A stretch of DNA of 64,000 nt from Crocosphaera sp. UHCC 0190 (GTDB lineage: Bacteria > Cyanobacteriota > Cyanobacteriia > Cyanobacteriales > Microcystaceae). A program made the position numbers and the translations under genes. The stretch spans positions 174,686 to 238,685 of the forward strand of contig NZ_JAYGHP010000006.1 in the NCBI RefSeq assembly GCF_034932065.1. Direction: 5' to 3'. The notes beneath the pieces are model-generated. The model was not told where the DNA came from, ran no database searches, and saw only the letters and a program-made list of their open reading frames with translations. Position 1 is the stretch's first letter. Every line of letters begins with the position of its first letter. Shown one piece after another: positions 16,485-25,008 of the stretch.

Positions 16485-16793
16485 TTATTTTTTGTAGTTG
16501 CTTCTGATTTCGTTCCGTTGAATTGTGGTTTGTCGAAAACGGCTATTACGTCCACTTTGAATAGCATCTTGAACCGTTGTTTGAACAGAGCCATAATTAT
16601 CATCTACATCGGAGGGTTTTTTGTGATAAGTTCCTCGATGAATTTGGGTACTTTGTTGTATCCCTTGATGTCCTTCGCCGTCTTGAATAATGTAGTTTCC
16701 TGAGTCTTGGATAATTGCTTGATCAGCCATCGCAGGAACAGTTAAAACGCCAAGAGTAGTTAAGCTTAATAAGCAAATAACAACATTTTTCAT
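16485..16793 (-). CDS. small secreted protein with curlin-like Gln/Asn repeats
   Basis: A 102-aa protein with a clear signal peptide (MKNVVICLLSLTTLGVLTVPAMA, cleavage after AMA). The mature region has spaced Q and N residues, AIIQDSGNYIIQDGEG and VQTTVQDAIQSGRNSRFRQT, similar to the QxGxxNxxxxQ spacing of curlin (CsgA) repeats. The ATG at 16793 is chosen over the longer frame because it begins a standard signal peptide. A functional amyloid or matrix protein is inferred, not shown; repeats are few. The separate hairpin downstream suggests it is transcribed apart from the next three genes. Confidence 0.65.
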   Translation of the reverse strand: MKNVVICLLSLTTLGVLTVPAMADQAIIQDSGNYIIQDGEGHQGIQQSTQIHRGTYHKKPSDVDDNYGSVQTTVQDAIQSGRNSRFRQTTIQRNEIRSNYKK

Positions 16794-16814
16794 GATTATT
16801 TTATCACTCCACAC

Positions 16815-17268
16815 TAGGTTTTTTGGTTTTTCATTTTGCCCACTTTTGGGCTGTCTGCTATCAATTTACTGAATTGTTTTAGTGATGTCAGTCCCAAAGA
16901 AAAGGGAATGATTCAAGCAATTCCAGGAATTTATGGAGAAAATTAAACTTAATAAGTAGAAATAAGTGTCAAAACATAGAAAAAAGTAGAAAATTTATCA
17001 TCAAATTAAATCCCGAAAAATAAGACAATTAATGGATAAATTAAAACCCTTAAAAAGTTGTTTAAACTAACAGGTTGACAAATTTGCATTTTTTTGGTAC
17101 TCTGTAATTTAGGATGGGCCAGGTGTGTGTGTTAAAACGCAGGTTCACCGGTGGCAGTGATCGCCATAAAATTCAACCCTGATCTTCAGGAATCTAAAAA
17201 GTTAAGATAAATGAACAGAATTCCCCAGTAAATCCGTCTCTATGGGACTATAGGCTACGGACTGATCA
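16815..17268. other. 454-bp divergent intergenic region with ppx leader
   Basis: No gene is seen here. The left half is AT rich and lies upstream of the minus-strand secreted-protein gene. The right half carries a promoter-like sequence (17075-17103) and a GC-richer leader of about 160 bases before the phosphatase gene. The leader has a small stem, TCCGT (17233-17237) with ACGGA (17257-17261) and inner CTAT/ATAG, just upstream of the start codon. I could not match it to a known riboswitch or small RNA. Confidence 0.5.
17075..17103 (+). promoter_or_regulatory. candidate sigma-70-type promoter for ppx
   Basis: TTGACA at 17075-17080 matches the -35 consensus exactly, and TACTCT at 17098-17103 is a partial -10 at a spacing of 17. 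Transcription would begin near 17110, giving a leader of about 160 nt. The -10 is weak, so this is a candidate only. Confidence 0.35.
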
Positions 17269-17271
17269 GTG

Positions 17272-18912
17272 ATGGTGGAGTTACTTGACCCAATGCAAAC
17301 CAGCGAGGTTAAACGAGAAAGCGCGGTTTCCCCTAATACCTGCACCTTAGCGGCCATTGATATTGGTACGAACTCAATTCACATGGTCATCGTGGAAATT
17401 GACAAAACCCTGCCCGCTTTTACCATTGTGTCACGGGAAAAGGATACAGTGAGGCTAGGGGAACGGGACATCAAAACCGGAAATTTGACCGAAGAAGCAA
17501 TAGAACGGGCGATCGCCTCTCTAAAACGCTGTAAAGACCTAGCTACCAGCCTCAATGTTGATCATATCATTGCCGCCGCCACCAGTGCCACCAGAGAAGC
17601 CCCCAATGGGTTAGACTTTATCTGGAAAGTTCAGGCAGAAGTTGGTATTATCGTTAACTTAATTTCAGGATATGAAGAGGCCCGTCGCATCTATTTAGGG
17701 GTCTTATCAGGAATGGATTTTAACGAACAACCCCACGTTATTATTGATATTGGGGGCGGTTCCACAGAAATTATCTTAGCAGACTCCCACGAACCCCGTT
17801 GTTTAAGTAGTACCAAAGTCGGTGCAGTTCGTTTAACCGCAGAATTTGTGACAACTGACCCCATTAATGAGGCAGAATTTCTTAATTTACAGGCCTATGT
17901 ACGGGGAATGTTAGAACGTCCCATTGATGAGTTACGCAGCAAACTAAATGACAATGAAATACCCAAATTAGTCGGTACGTCAGGCACCATTGAAACTTTA
18001 GTAACAATTCATGCGGCCCAAACCTTAAATGAGATTCCTAGTCCCTTACAAGGGTATTATATCAGTCATCAAGACCTCAAAGATTTGGTGAAAAAATTTG
18101 CTTCTTTGTCTTATGAAGAACGGATCAATATTCCAGGAATGTCTGAAAAACGGGCCGAAATTATTTTAGCTGGTGCAGTCATTCTTTTAGAAGCAATGAC
18201 AATGTTAGAATTAGAAAAGATTACAATTTGTGAAAGGGCCTTGCGAGAGGGAATGATAGTTGATTGGATGTTAACCCATGGGTTAATTGAAAATCGCCTG
18301 AGTTTTCAAGCAGAAGTTCGTCAACGCAATGTTTATAAAATTGCTCGTAAATATCAAGTTGATCTTCCTCATGGGGAACGGGTGGCTGATTTTGCTATTA
18401 GTTTATTTGATCAATTATTTGGCATATTTCATAATTGGGGAAAAATTGAACGGGAATTATTATGGTCAGCAGCAATCTTGCATAATTGCGGTATTTATAT
18501 TAGTCATTCATCTCATCATAAACATTCCTATTATTTAATTCGCAATGCAGAATTATTAGGGTTTACGGAAGTAGAAATCGAAACCATAGCTAATATTGCT
18601 CGTTATCATCGTAAAAGTTCCCCTAAGAAAAAACATGAAGACTATAGTAAATTACCGGATAATTATCGTAAACAAGTTAAACAACTCAGTGCCATTTTAC
18701 GGTTAGCAGTAGCTTTAGATCGGCGACAAATTGGAGCAATTCAAAGTATTGATTGTAAATACGATCCAGAATATAAAAAGCTACATTTACATTTAATTCC
18801 TGCCTATCCTAATGATGATTGTGCCTTAGAATTATGGAATTTAAGTTATAAAAAAGTTGTCTTTGAAGAACTTTTTGGGGTTAAGATGGTAGCAACTTTA
18901 GAATCAAGATAA
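17272..18912 (+). CDS. ppx: Ppx/GppA family phosphatase (exopolyphosphatase)
   Basis: Hydrolyses terminal phosphates of polyphosphate and/or pppGpp. The 546-aa protein has an actin-like ATPase fold with LAAIDIGTNSIHMVIVEID near residues 27-45 and VIIDIGGGSTEIILADS near 158-174, then an HD-like C-terminal domain (AAILHNCGIYISHSSHHKHS, ARYHRKSSPKKKHEDY). Length fits the long bacterial Ppx form. ATG at 17272 is preferred; a GTG just before it at 17269 would add one residue. The gene is monocistronic and convergent with nadC, 9 bp apart. Confidence 0.92.
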   Translation: MVELLDPMQTSEVKRESAVSPNTCTLAAIDIGTNSIHMVIVEIDKTLPAFTIVSREKDTVRLGERDIKTGNLTEEAIERAIASLKRCKDLATSLNVDHIIAAATSATREAPNGLDFIWKVQAEVGIIVNLISGYEEARRIYLGVLSGMDFNEQPHVIIDIGGGSTEIILADSHEPRCLSSTKVGAVRLTAEFVTTDPINEAEFLNLQAYVRGMLERPIDELRSKLNDNEIPKLVGTSGTIETLVTIHAAQTLNEIPSPLQGYYISHQDLKDLVKKFASLSYEERINIPGMSEKRAEIILAGAVILLEAMTMLELEKITICERALREGMIVDWMLTHGLIENRLSFQAEVRQRNVYKIARKYQVDLPHGERVADFAISLFDQLFGIFHNWGKIERELLWSAAILHNCGIYISHSSHHKHSYYLIRNAELLGFTEVEIETIANIARYHRKSSPKKKHEDYSKLPDNYRKQVKQLSAILRLAVALDRRQIGAIQSIDCKYDPEYKKLHLHLIPAYPNDDCALELWNLSYKKVVFEELFGVKMVATLESR

Positions 18913-18921
18913 ATTCTATAA

Positions 18922-19788
18922 TTAATGAATTCTCATACTTAAATCTAACCAAGGTGATCGCGTAATGGTTGCACTACTGGAAATATAATCAACCCCTGTT
19001 TCTGCTACTTCTCTGATGGTTTCTAAGGTAATATTCCCTGATGCTTCAATTTTGACCCATTCATTATCATTTCTAATTATCGAAACAGCTTGTTTCATTA
19101 AATCGACTTTCATGTTATCTAACATGATAATATCTGCCCCATATTTTAGAGCTTCTGCTACTTCTTGAAGATTACTGGTTTCCACTTCAATAGTTAAGGG
19201 GTAAGGAATCGTTTTACGAACCCGTTTAATGGCCTCTTGAATACTGCCCGCCGCTTTGATATGATTATCTTTAATCATGGCCCCATCATCTAACCCCATG
19301 CGATGATTAATCGCACCCCCGACCGAAGTTGCATATTTTTCTAGTATCCTTAAACCTGGGGTGGTTTTACGGGTATCCACTAACTGGGTGGGTAAATCGG
19401 CAATCGTATTCACATATTGCCGCGTCATAGTTGCAATACCACTCAGTCGCATTCCTAAATTTAAGGCGACTCTCTCCCCAGTCAATAAGGCATCTAATGG
19501 CCCCTCAATCTTAGCAATAACCTGGCCAGCTTGGACAGTTTCCCCTTCTTTTACCACAGGGGTAAAAGTAACACCAGGATTTAATAATTGAAATACCCTA
19601 GCAGCGACAGGTAAACCGGCGATCGCCCCCGATGCTTTAGCGATCCATTCTCCCGATCCCAAATCTGACAGCAATAATCCGTCAGTAGTGCGATCGCCGC
19701 GACCAATATCTTCTTGTAACCAACTAACAAGTAAGGGGTCTAAAATAATAGCAGCAGGTAAAATCATTCTTTTATTTTCGATGATCAC
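18922..19788 (-). CDS. nadC: nicotinate-nucleotide pyrophosphorylase (carboxylating)
   Basis: Quinolinate phosphoribosyltransferase: makes nicotinate mononucleotide from quinolinate and PRPP in de novo NAD synthesis. The 288-aa protein shows EDIGRGDRTTDGLL, GERVALNLGMRLSGIAT, DTRKTTPGLRILEKYA, GGAINHRMGLDDGAMIKDNH and ADIIMLDNM, all conserved substrate-binding blocks. Length is normal. An alternative start at MILPAA would remove seven residues. It stands alone on its strand. Confidence 0.96.
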   Translation of the reverse strand: MIIENKRMILPAAIILDPLLVSWLQEDIGRGDRTTDGLLLSDLGSGEWIAKASGAIAGLPVAARVFQLLNPGVTFTPVVKEGETVQAGQVIAKIEGPLDALLTGERVALNLGMRLSGIATMTRQYVNTIADLPTQLVDTRKTTPGLRILEKYATSVGGAINHRMGLDDGAMIKDNHIKAAGSIQEAIKRVRKTIPYPLTIEVETSNLQEVAEALKYGADIIMLDNMKVDLMKQAVSIIRNDNEWVKIEASGNITLETIREVAETGVDYISSSATITRSPWLDLSMRIH

Positions 19789-20013
19789 AGCCCTTTTCTG
19801 TCTGGTTGCTCAGTAATTTTTTAATCATTGTGATAAAACTATACATAATGAGAGAGACTCAATACCTGATAATGCTCACCATGAATCATAACGAATAGCT
19901 AAAGTAATTGTCTAGTCTTGATCAGTGCCATTAAGTAAAGATTACAATTTCATCAATTAACTTCAATTTAATTTACAAATCAGCCCTAATACTCCCAAGC
20001 AAAGATAAAGTTT

Positions 20014-20211
20014 TTATTGTGACCAAAACCCCATAACGATTGGTTCTATGGCTCTCCATCCGTAAATTTGAGCTAAACTTGTTAGTAGACGATAGCTTGC
20101 CCTTGGCTTTTTTTCTGACTCATTCTCACCTGAAATCCTTTGACAATAAGCTTTAGAGAAATTGCTCCTGACAAAAAGTACAGAAATATCAGTCTTGGTA
20201 TTATTCATAAA
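20014..20211 (-). CDS. possible small hypothetical protein
   Basis: A 65-residue frame beginning MNNTKTDISVLFVRSNFSKA and rich in basic residues. The frame is open farther upstream to 20286, but the longer start is less convincing. No domain, ribosome site or operon partner is visible. It may be a relic or a chance frame in the nadC-cnfR gap. Confidence 0.25.
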   Translation of the reverse strand, partial: FMNNTKTDISVLFVRSNFSKAYCQRISGENESEKKPRASYRLLTSLAQIYGWRAIEPIVMGFWSQ

Positions 20212-20340
20212 ACTCATTAATGATTGCGAAATTAGGATAATTATTCTAGAGAAATAAGGAAGCATCCCCAAAAAGTATAAAGACACAGGTCTAGTAAAAT
20301 GTTCATTATAAACAGATTATAAACACAAGAATTAAATACT

Positions 20341-20466
20341 ATGAAGGCTGTGAGAAGTGTTGACGACCTAAAAAAATGTAATGTTTAGTTAGTGACTTGT
20401 GAATCAGAAGTTTCTCTATCTAATAAACTGACTAATTTAAGTCAGAATCAAATCCCTGTTGTGTGA
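20341..20466 (+). pseudogene. broken short frame upstream of cnfR
   Basis: From the ATG at 20341 the frame reads MKAVRSVDDLKKCNV, then a TAG, then continues without another stop for 25 codons (LVTCESEVSLSNKLTNLSQN...) to TGA at 20464. The uneven but protein-like composition across the stop suggests either a decayed small gene or a 15-codon leader peptide before cnfR. No family is recognised, so this is weak. Confidence 0.2.
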
Positions 20467-20597
20467 GTGATAAGTCAATGAATTCTGATGATCAAGATCC
20501 TCTCATCATGGTATGTTCGCAAGGTTAATATTTAAGCAAGCGAATTAATAGCATGGTAGTTTCTTGATTGATTTGTCGCCCTCCTCCATAAAGTGCC

Positions 20598-22196
20598 ATG
20601 TCCTATACAATTTCTGATAGTTGTTCCGTCTGTGAAAGCTGTCAAATCGACTGTCCGACTAATGCCATTAAGACAGATAATGGTGAATATTGGATCGATC
20701 AAACACTCTGTAATAATTGCGAAGGTTATTATGCAGAACCCCAGTGTGTTATTCAATGTCCCATTAGCAGTCCTAGTCCAACACAAGCGAAAAAAGGACG
20801 ATATAAAACTGTAGCCAGAGTCTCTACATCTCCCGAACTATTTATTAATGGAAAAAGTACCCCATTTGCCTCATCAATGGTGATCTGGGAAGGCTGTAGT
20901 GTTTTAACCCGTGCTACTGCTTTGCCTTGGGAAAAAGACAGCCAGGGATACCTATATTATGAGCGATCTGTCAAACAAGGGAGAGGTAAAATTGTCTTTC
21001 GCTTAAATGATACTTTAGATTTTTCATGCCAAACAATTGAATATTTATCCGACCCATCTAAACTAGAATTAATTGATATTAGAGCCGCTTGTTTGCATCT
21101 TTTATTTGCCGCTTATGCTACCACATTAGAGAAACCTTGGGAAGAAGAATTTATCATTAGCGATCAACAAATCGAGGGATATTTAGGCTTAGATAAACGT
21201 AAAGATTTAAGTAAAGCCAGCAAACTGACCCTAATTAAGACTTTAGTGCAACAACCCTGTCAATTACTAGCTGCGATAGACTGGCCACAGCAAGGAAAAG
21301 TTAAAGGATTTACTGTTCCTGAAAGTCCCCTTTGGCACTTATTAGACATTAAACATCATTTTCAAACCGATGATTCCGGTTGCCAACATCTGACAGGTTT
21401 AACCTTTACCTTAAAAGCCGGAATTTGGGCCCAATACTTCTTAAATAAACAAGCTTACAGTCAACGCATTGCCTTCTATCAATATGGTTCCTTACCCCAC
21501 TTTGTCTTAAATACCGTCATGAGTATTTGGCAACAACATCAAGGGGCTGTAAGGATCATGTTGTGGTTGCTCTTCAAAAGTAAAATGGGCAGAAAACAAT
21601 GTATTACCGTTCCCACCCTCATGCGAGTTGCCTACGGGCAAGAGAAGATGGCCCAAGCAGACATTCAACGAGAGCAACGTAAACGGCTATTACGCGCCTT
21701 TGAAAGTGATTTAGAAGTATTAAATCATTATGGGATCAAAGCCGTTTTTGACCCCGTTTCTTATCCATCAACCATTCAACCCCTCTGGGTAAAATTAGCC
21801 GAACTTCCTGATGATGCCGAGGAAGCCCTGGAATTTTGGATTAATGATGGCTCTCAAGAACATCGCTTAACGGATGCAGGGCCGAGGGGTAAATGGAATT
21901 GGTTAATGAAAGCCAGAATTTTAAACTTTGAACTCCCTGCGGAATGGGAAGAACAACTGGCAAAATTTGAGCAGAAAAAACAACGCAAAAGTAATCGCAA
22001 AACTCGTGTTAAAAAATCACCCGAATTATCCGCCGAGGAAATTCTCGCCGCGAGACAAAGCAAAGGGTTAAGTCAAAGAGCTTTAGCGGAAAAAATAGGT
22101 AAAAGCCAAAGTTGGATTCGAGACTTAGAGAATGGAAGATTTTCCGCTAAACCAGAAGATCGAGCCATTTTACAAAATGTCTTAGAACTCTCTTAA
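20598..22196 (+). CDS. cnfR: CnfR/PatB, ferredoxin-HTH activator of nitrogen fixation genes
   Basis: A 532-aa regulator with an N-terminal bacterial-type ferredoxin and a C-terminal XRE-type helix-turn-helix. Cysteines C9-C12-C15-C19 (CSVCESCQIDCP) and C38-C41-C50-C54 (CNNCEGYYAEPQCVIQCP) fit two 4Fe-4S clusters. The HTH is LSQRALAEKIGKSQSWIRDL near 491-510. This architecture and length match PatB of Anabaena and CnfR of Leptolyngbya, the activator of nif genes under low oxygen, with the clusters as the presumed oxygen sensor. No nif gene is in this window, so it acts in trans. Its stop codon overlaps that of the convergent kinase gene. Confidence 0.92.
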   Translation: MSYTISDSCSVCESCQIDCPTNAIKTDNGEYWIDQTLCNNCEGYYAEPQCVIQCPISSPSPTQAKKGRYKTVARVSTSPELFINGKSTPFASSMVIWEGCSVLTRATALPWEKDSQGYLYYERSVKQGRGKIVFRLNDTLDFSCQTIEYLSDPSKLELIDIRAACLHLLFAAYATTLEKPWEEEFIISDQQIEGYLGLDKRKDLSKASKLTLIKTLVQQPCQLLAAIDWPQQGKVKGFTVPESPLWHLLDIKHHFQTDDSGCQHLTGLTFTLKAGIWAQYFLNKQAYSQRIAFYQYGSLPHFVLNTVMSIWQQHQGAVRIMLWLLFKSKMGRKQCITVPTLMRVAYGQEKMAQADIQREQRKRLLRAFESDLEVLNHYGIKAVFDPVSYPSTIQPLWVKLAELPDDAEEALEFWINDGSQEHRLTDAGPRGKWNWLMKARILNFELPAEWEEQLAKFEQKKQRKSNRKTRVKKSPELSAEEILAARQSKGLSQRALAEKIGKSQSWIRDLENGRFSAKPEDRAILQNVLELS

Positions 22197-23449
22197 CTCA
22201 ACAATTTTTGTTGAAACCCTTGAGCTTTTTGGGGATCAGGTATTTTTTGCGCCAAGGCCTTAACAAATTCATCCGCAGAAGCATTGGGATTTTTTTTCCA
22301 AGTTTTTTGACAAATAATCGAAGCCATTGGCCCAATTAATTCGGCTAATTCTGCTTGACAACGCGCCACAAAACTCGGAGCAAGGACATCTTGAGTAGCC
22401 GCAAAGGAGGGAGATTGCGGTTTCGGGGGTAGGGGTAAGGGAGGAACCGTTGGGGGGGCCGTACGAGTGGGAATTTCTCCCTCGTTAATCACATCCTGAG
22501 AGGGAAAATTATTGAGAAAACTATCAGATCCGTAGAGATGATGATAAATTTGTTCTAACTGGCTGAGAATAATTCCGGCTGATTGAGGCCGCTCATTGGG
22601 TAAGCGGGCCATGATGTGATCCAATAAATCCGCAAATTCAGGAGCTAAATCGGGAACTGCCCCACGCCAGTTTAATTGATCCACATGAGCATCATAAAAA
22701 TCGCTGGGATGTTTCCCCGCAAGCAGATAAACCATGGTACGTCCGAGGGCAAAAAAATCCGATTGAGGAACGGCTTGACCATTCAGTTGTTCCAGGGGGC
22801 TATATCCCGCCGAAAACAGCCCTGTCACCTGACCACTAGATTGTTTAGATAAATAGGTTGCCGTGACTTCTCTGGCCGTCCCAAAATCAATCAAGACTAA
22901 TTGTCCGGTAGAACGGAGCATGACATTGGAAGGTTTAATATCTCGGTGGAAAAAATTATGACGATGAATCTCCTGTAAAATCCGTAACAGTTGCATCAGC
23001 CATTGAATCGCCACTTTTTGGGAGATACATTTTCCCCGTTGCATAATGTATTGATTGAGATTCAGTCCTTCAATTTTCTCCATCACCAAACAGTAGAGAG
23101 GGGTGCTACTATTTTTGAGATAAAACAGAAAATGAGCATCCGGCTCTACTTTCGGAATTCCTGGATGATTGAAACGACTTAAAAATTGGGCCTCTCGCTC
23201 AAATAGTTCTACATACTTGGGGTGATTATGAATGAGAACTTTTAAGACTTTAACAGCCTGATGGCCTTCACCAAAATGAGTGGGATCACTGTCTTGGACT
23301 TCATAAGTTTTCCCAAATCCCCCGCCCCCTAATTCTTTTAATACACGATAGCGTCCCTCAAGCAGTAACTCCGAGCCACAGCTTTGACAAAAGAGGGATG
23401 TGTCCTGATTCTCAGGATTAGAACAGTGAGGGTTAATGCAGAGGCTCAT
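22193..23449 (-). CDS. serine/threonine protein kinase with N-terminal zinc ribbon
   Basis: A 418-aa Hanks-type kinase. The N-terminus has a Cys4 ribbon (CINPHCSNPE...FCQSCG), typical of cyanobacterial kinases, then a glycine loop LGGGGFGKTYEV, the VAIK-type lysine in AVKVLK, HRDIKPSNVML as catalytic loop and DFGTAR. After the kinase domain there is a Pro-rich linker (TAPPTVPPLPLPPKP) and a short C-terminal helical domain. The start is taken at MSLCINPHC (23449); a longer frame to 23542 would overlap the upstream gene. Substrate is unknown. The convergent cnfR stop shares bases with this stop (TTAA at 22193-22196). Confidence 0.9.
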   Translation of the reverse strand: MSLCINPHCSNPENQDTSLFCQSCGSELLLEGRYRVLKELGGGGFGKTYEVQDSDPTHFGEGHQAVKVLKVLIHNHPKYVELFEREAQFLSRFNHPGIPKVEPDAHFLFYLKNSSTPLYCLVMEKIEGLNLNQYIMQRGKCISQKVAIQWLMQLLRILQEIHRHNFFHRDIKPSNVMLRSTGQLVLIDFGTAREVTATYLSKQSSGQVTGLFSAGYSPLEQLNGQAVPQSDFFALGRTMVYLLAGKHPSDFYDAHVDQLNWRGAVPDLAPEFADLLDHIMARLPNERPQSAGIILSQLEQIYHHLYGSDSFLNNFPSQDVINEGEIPTRTAPPTVPPLPLPPKPQSPSFAATQDVLAPSFVARCQAELAELIGPMASIICQKTWKKNPNASADEFVKALAQKIPDPQKAQGFQQKLLS

Positions 23450-23514
23450 CTGGAGTTGCCATGGGTTAACCTTATTTTTAGTGTAAACCGCCAAATCAGT
23501 TATACACTGAATTT

Positions 23515-23931
23515 TTAAGATTTCACCACGAAAACAGAACAAGTTGCCTCAGCTACCACTTGGTCGCTCACTGATCTTTCAATTACCCGTGTGACTCCTT
23601 GGAGGCCACGAGTCCCGATTACAATCAGATCCGCGTTATAAATATTGGCCAGTCGGATAATTTCTTCTGCTGGATCACCATTGACAATTTCCATTTGACT
23701 GCCTGATACTTGACCTTGATAGGCTTGAAGTTGTTGTTCTACCTGTTGGTATCTCAAGGACTGCAATTGATGGGGCTGTTCAGGATGACTCTCCACCTCA
23801 TTATCAGATGAGGGCAAAACATGGGCAAGGATTATTTTGCTGTGGGATGGGATGTAGAGCGCATCCAAGGCCTGGATGACCGGCTCTGATGTGGTCGAGC
23901 AGTCCAGGGCCACTAAAATTGTTTTAACCAC
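23515..23931 (-). CDS. universal stress protein, UspA family
   Basis: A 138-aa single-domain Usp. It starts KTILVALDCSTTSE and ends with the ATP-binding type motif GTRGLQGVTRVIERSVSDQV followed by CSVFVVKS, fitting the G-2x-G-9x-G(S/T) signature. It probably binds ATP; its role is not known. It lies 65 bp upstream of the kinase gene on the same strand and 53 bp downstream of the TPR gene, so the three may form one transcript. Confidence 0.92.
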   Translation of the reverse strand: MVKTILVALDCSTTSEPVIQALDALYIPSHSKIILAHVLPSSDNEVESHPEQPHQLQSLRYQQVEQQLQAYQGQVSGSQMEIVNGDPAEEIIRLANIYNADLIVIGTRGLQGVTRVIERSVSDQVVAEATCSVFVVKS

Positions 23932-23984
23932 TACAATCTGCTACACAAAATGAATACAATACAATATACTATCAGGAAATTGCT

Positions 23985-24758
23985 CTAAGATTTTAGGGGT
24001 TGTAGGACTTTTTCTAACCATTTTTCGACTTTTTGATAATAGCGATCGCTTTTGGGTAAGTGGGACAAGGCGCGGTAATAATCAGCGATCGCACAATTCC
24101 AGTCTCCTCTAACATAATAAGTATAGCCTCGCTCGGCATAAATTCGCCCTTGATATTGCTCCCCCATAATTAAGGCAATTTCTAAGGTTTCAATGGCTAA
24201 TTCATATTCATTGAGTTCCCTTAAGGTAATGCCTTGGTTAATCCAAACTCTTTGATTATAAGGGTTGATATCTAAAGCAGCTTCATAATCGTTGATCGCC
24301 TTGATCAGATTACCTTGAATTGCATAACAGTTAGCACGATTATTATAGGCTCGATCTAAACGAGGATTGAGGGCGATCGCTTCATTAAAATCGGCCATGG
24401 CCGCCCCATACTGACCCATTTTGAGGAACATTAACCCGCGATTATTATAATCAATCGCACTGTCTGGCTGACGGTTAATTAGTTGGTTGAGTAAACTAAT
24501 GGCCCCTTGATAATCTTTTTGATGGGCTTTTTCTTTAATTTTGATTCTTAATTGTAAACTAGAAAGGGAAGCAGTGGAACTTTCACACATTAACCTCATA
24601 GCAGACCAGTCCTTCTGCTGTAACGAGGTGGCAGGGTTGCGGGATCTTTTTGACTGGAAATACTCAAGGGCATTTTGGTTCATGACAGCCTTTCTCACTT
24701 TCTTAAAATTACTGTACTCAATAGTTTGATTGTTAATGGTGCAAAATGTGTCACTCAC
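23985..24758 (-). CDS. tetratricopeptide repeat protein
   Basis: A 257-aa protein with about four to five TPR units from about residue 75 to 235: DYQGAISLLNQLINRQPDSA, AIDYNNRGLMFLKMGQYGAA, RAYNNRANCYAIQGNLIKAI, RVWINQGITLRELNEYELAI and RIYAERGYTYYVRGDWNCAI. A protein-protein interaction scaffold is likely. No signal peptide. An internal ATG at 24683 would begin at MNQNALEYF and is an equally plausible start. The first gene of the possible TPR-Usp-kinase run. Confidence 0.85.
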   Translation of the reverse strand: MSDTFCTINNQTIEYSNFKKVRKAVMNQNALEYFQSKRSRNPATSLQQKDWSAMRLMCESSTASLSSLQLRIKIKEKAHQKDYQGAISLLNQLINRQPDSAIDYNNRGLMFLKMGQYGAAMADFNEAIALNPRLDRAYNNRANCYAIQGNLIKAINDYEAALDINPYNQRVWINQGITLRELNEYELAIETLEIALIMGEQYQGRIYAERGYTYYVRGDWNCAIADYYRALSHLPKSDRYYQKVEKWLEKVLQPLKS

Positions 24759-25008
24759 TTAACTGTCTTGAAAATTTTTTTTGATAATTAGTGTTCTGAA
24801 TGGGACTACAGATGGGTCTTTGGCCATTCCGTAAAATCTTCCTTAAATTTTCCTTAAATTTCTGCATCATTATTCTTATCATAGATAAATATCAATTGTT
24901 AATTATTATCTTGTGTTAGTTCATTCATGGATATGGGGTTACAGATCACTGATAAGATCGGGTTAAACCCTTCAAATCATGATGAATTCAGAGAGTTGAC
25001 CTCAGCTT

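Larger units (their letters stand above)
19789..20597. other. 809-bp region between nadC and cnfR
   Basis: AT rich and without a firm gene. It holds a weak minus-strand frame at 20014-20211 and a broken plus-strand frame at 20341-20466, both listed separately. The 130 bases before cnfR must hold its leader, but I find no clear GTA-N8-TAC (NtcA-type) site and no confident -35/-10 pair. Confidence 0.5.

Noticed and set aside
17100..17268. Known riboswitch or 6S RNA in the ppx leader
   Set aside because: No class-specific conserved core could be recognised, only a short stem.
20532..20786. Minus-strand frame over the start of cnfR
   Set aside because: It lies opposite the cysteine-rich ferredoxin domain of cnfR and looks like its antisense shadow.
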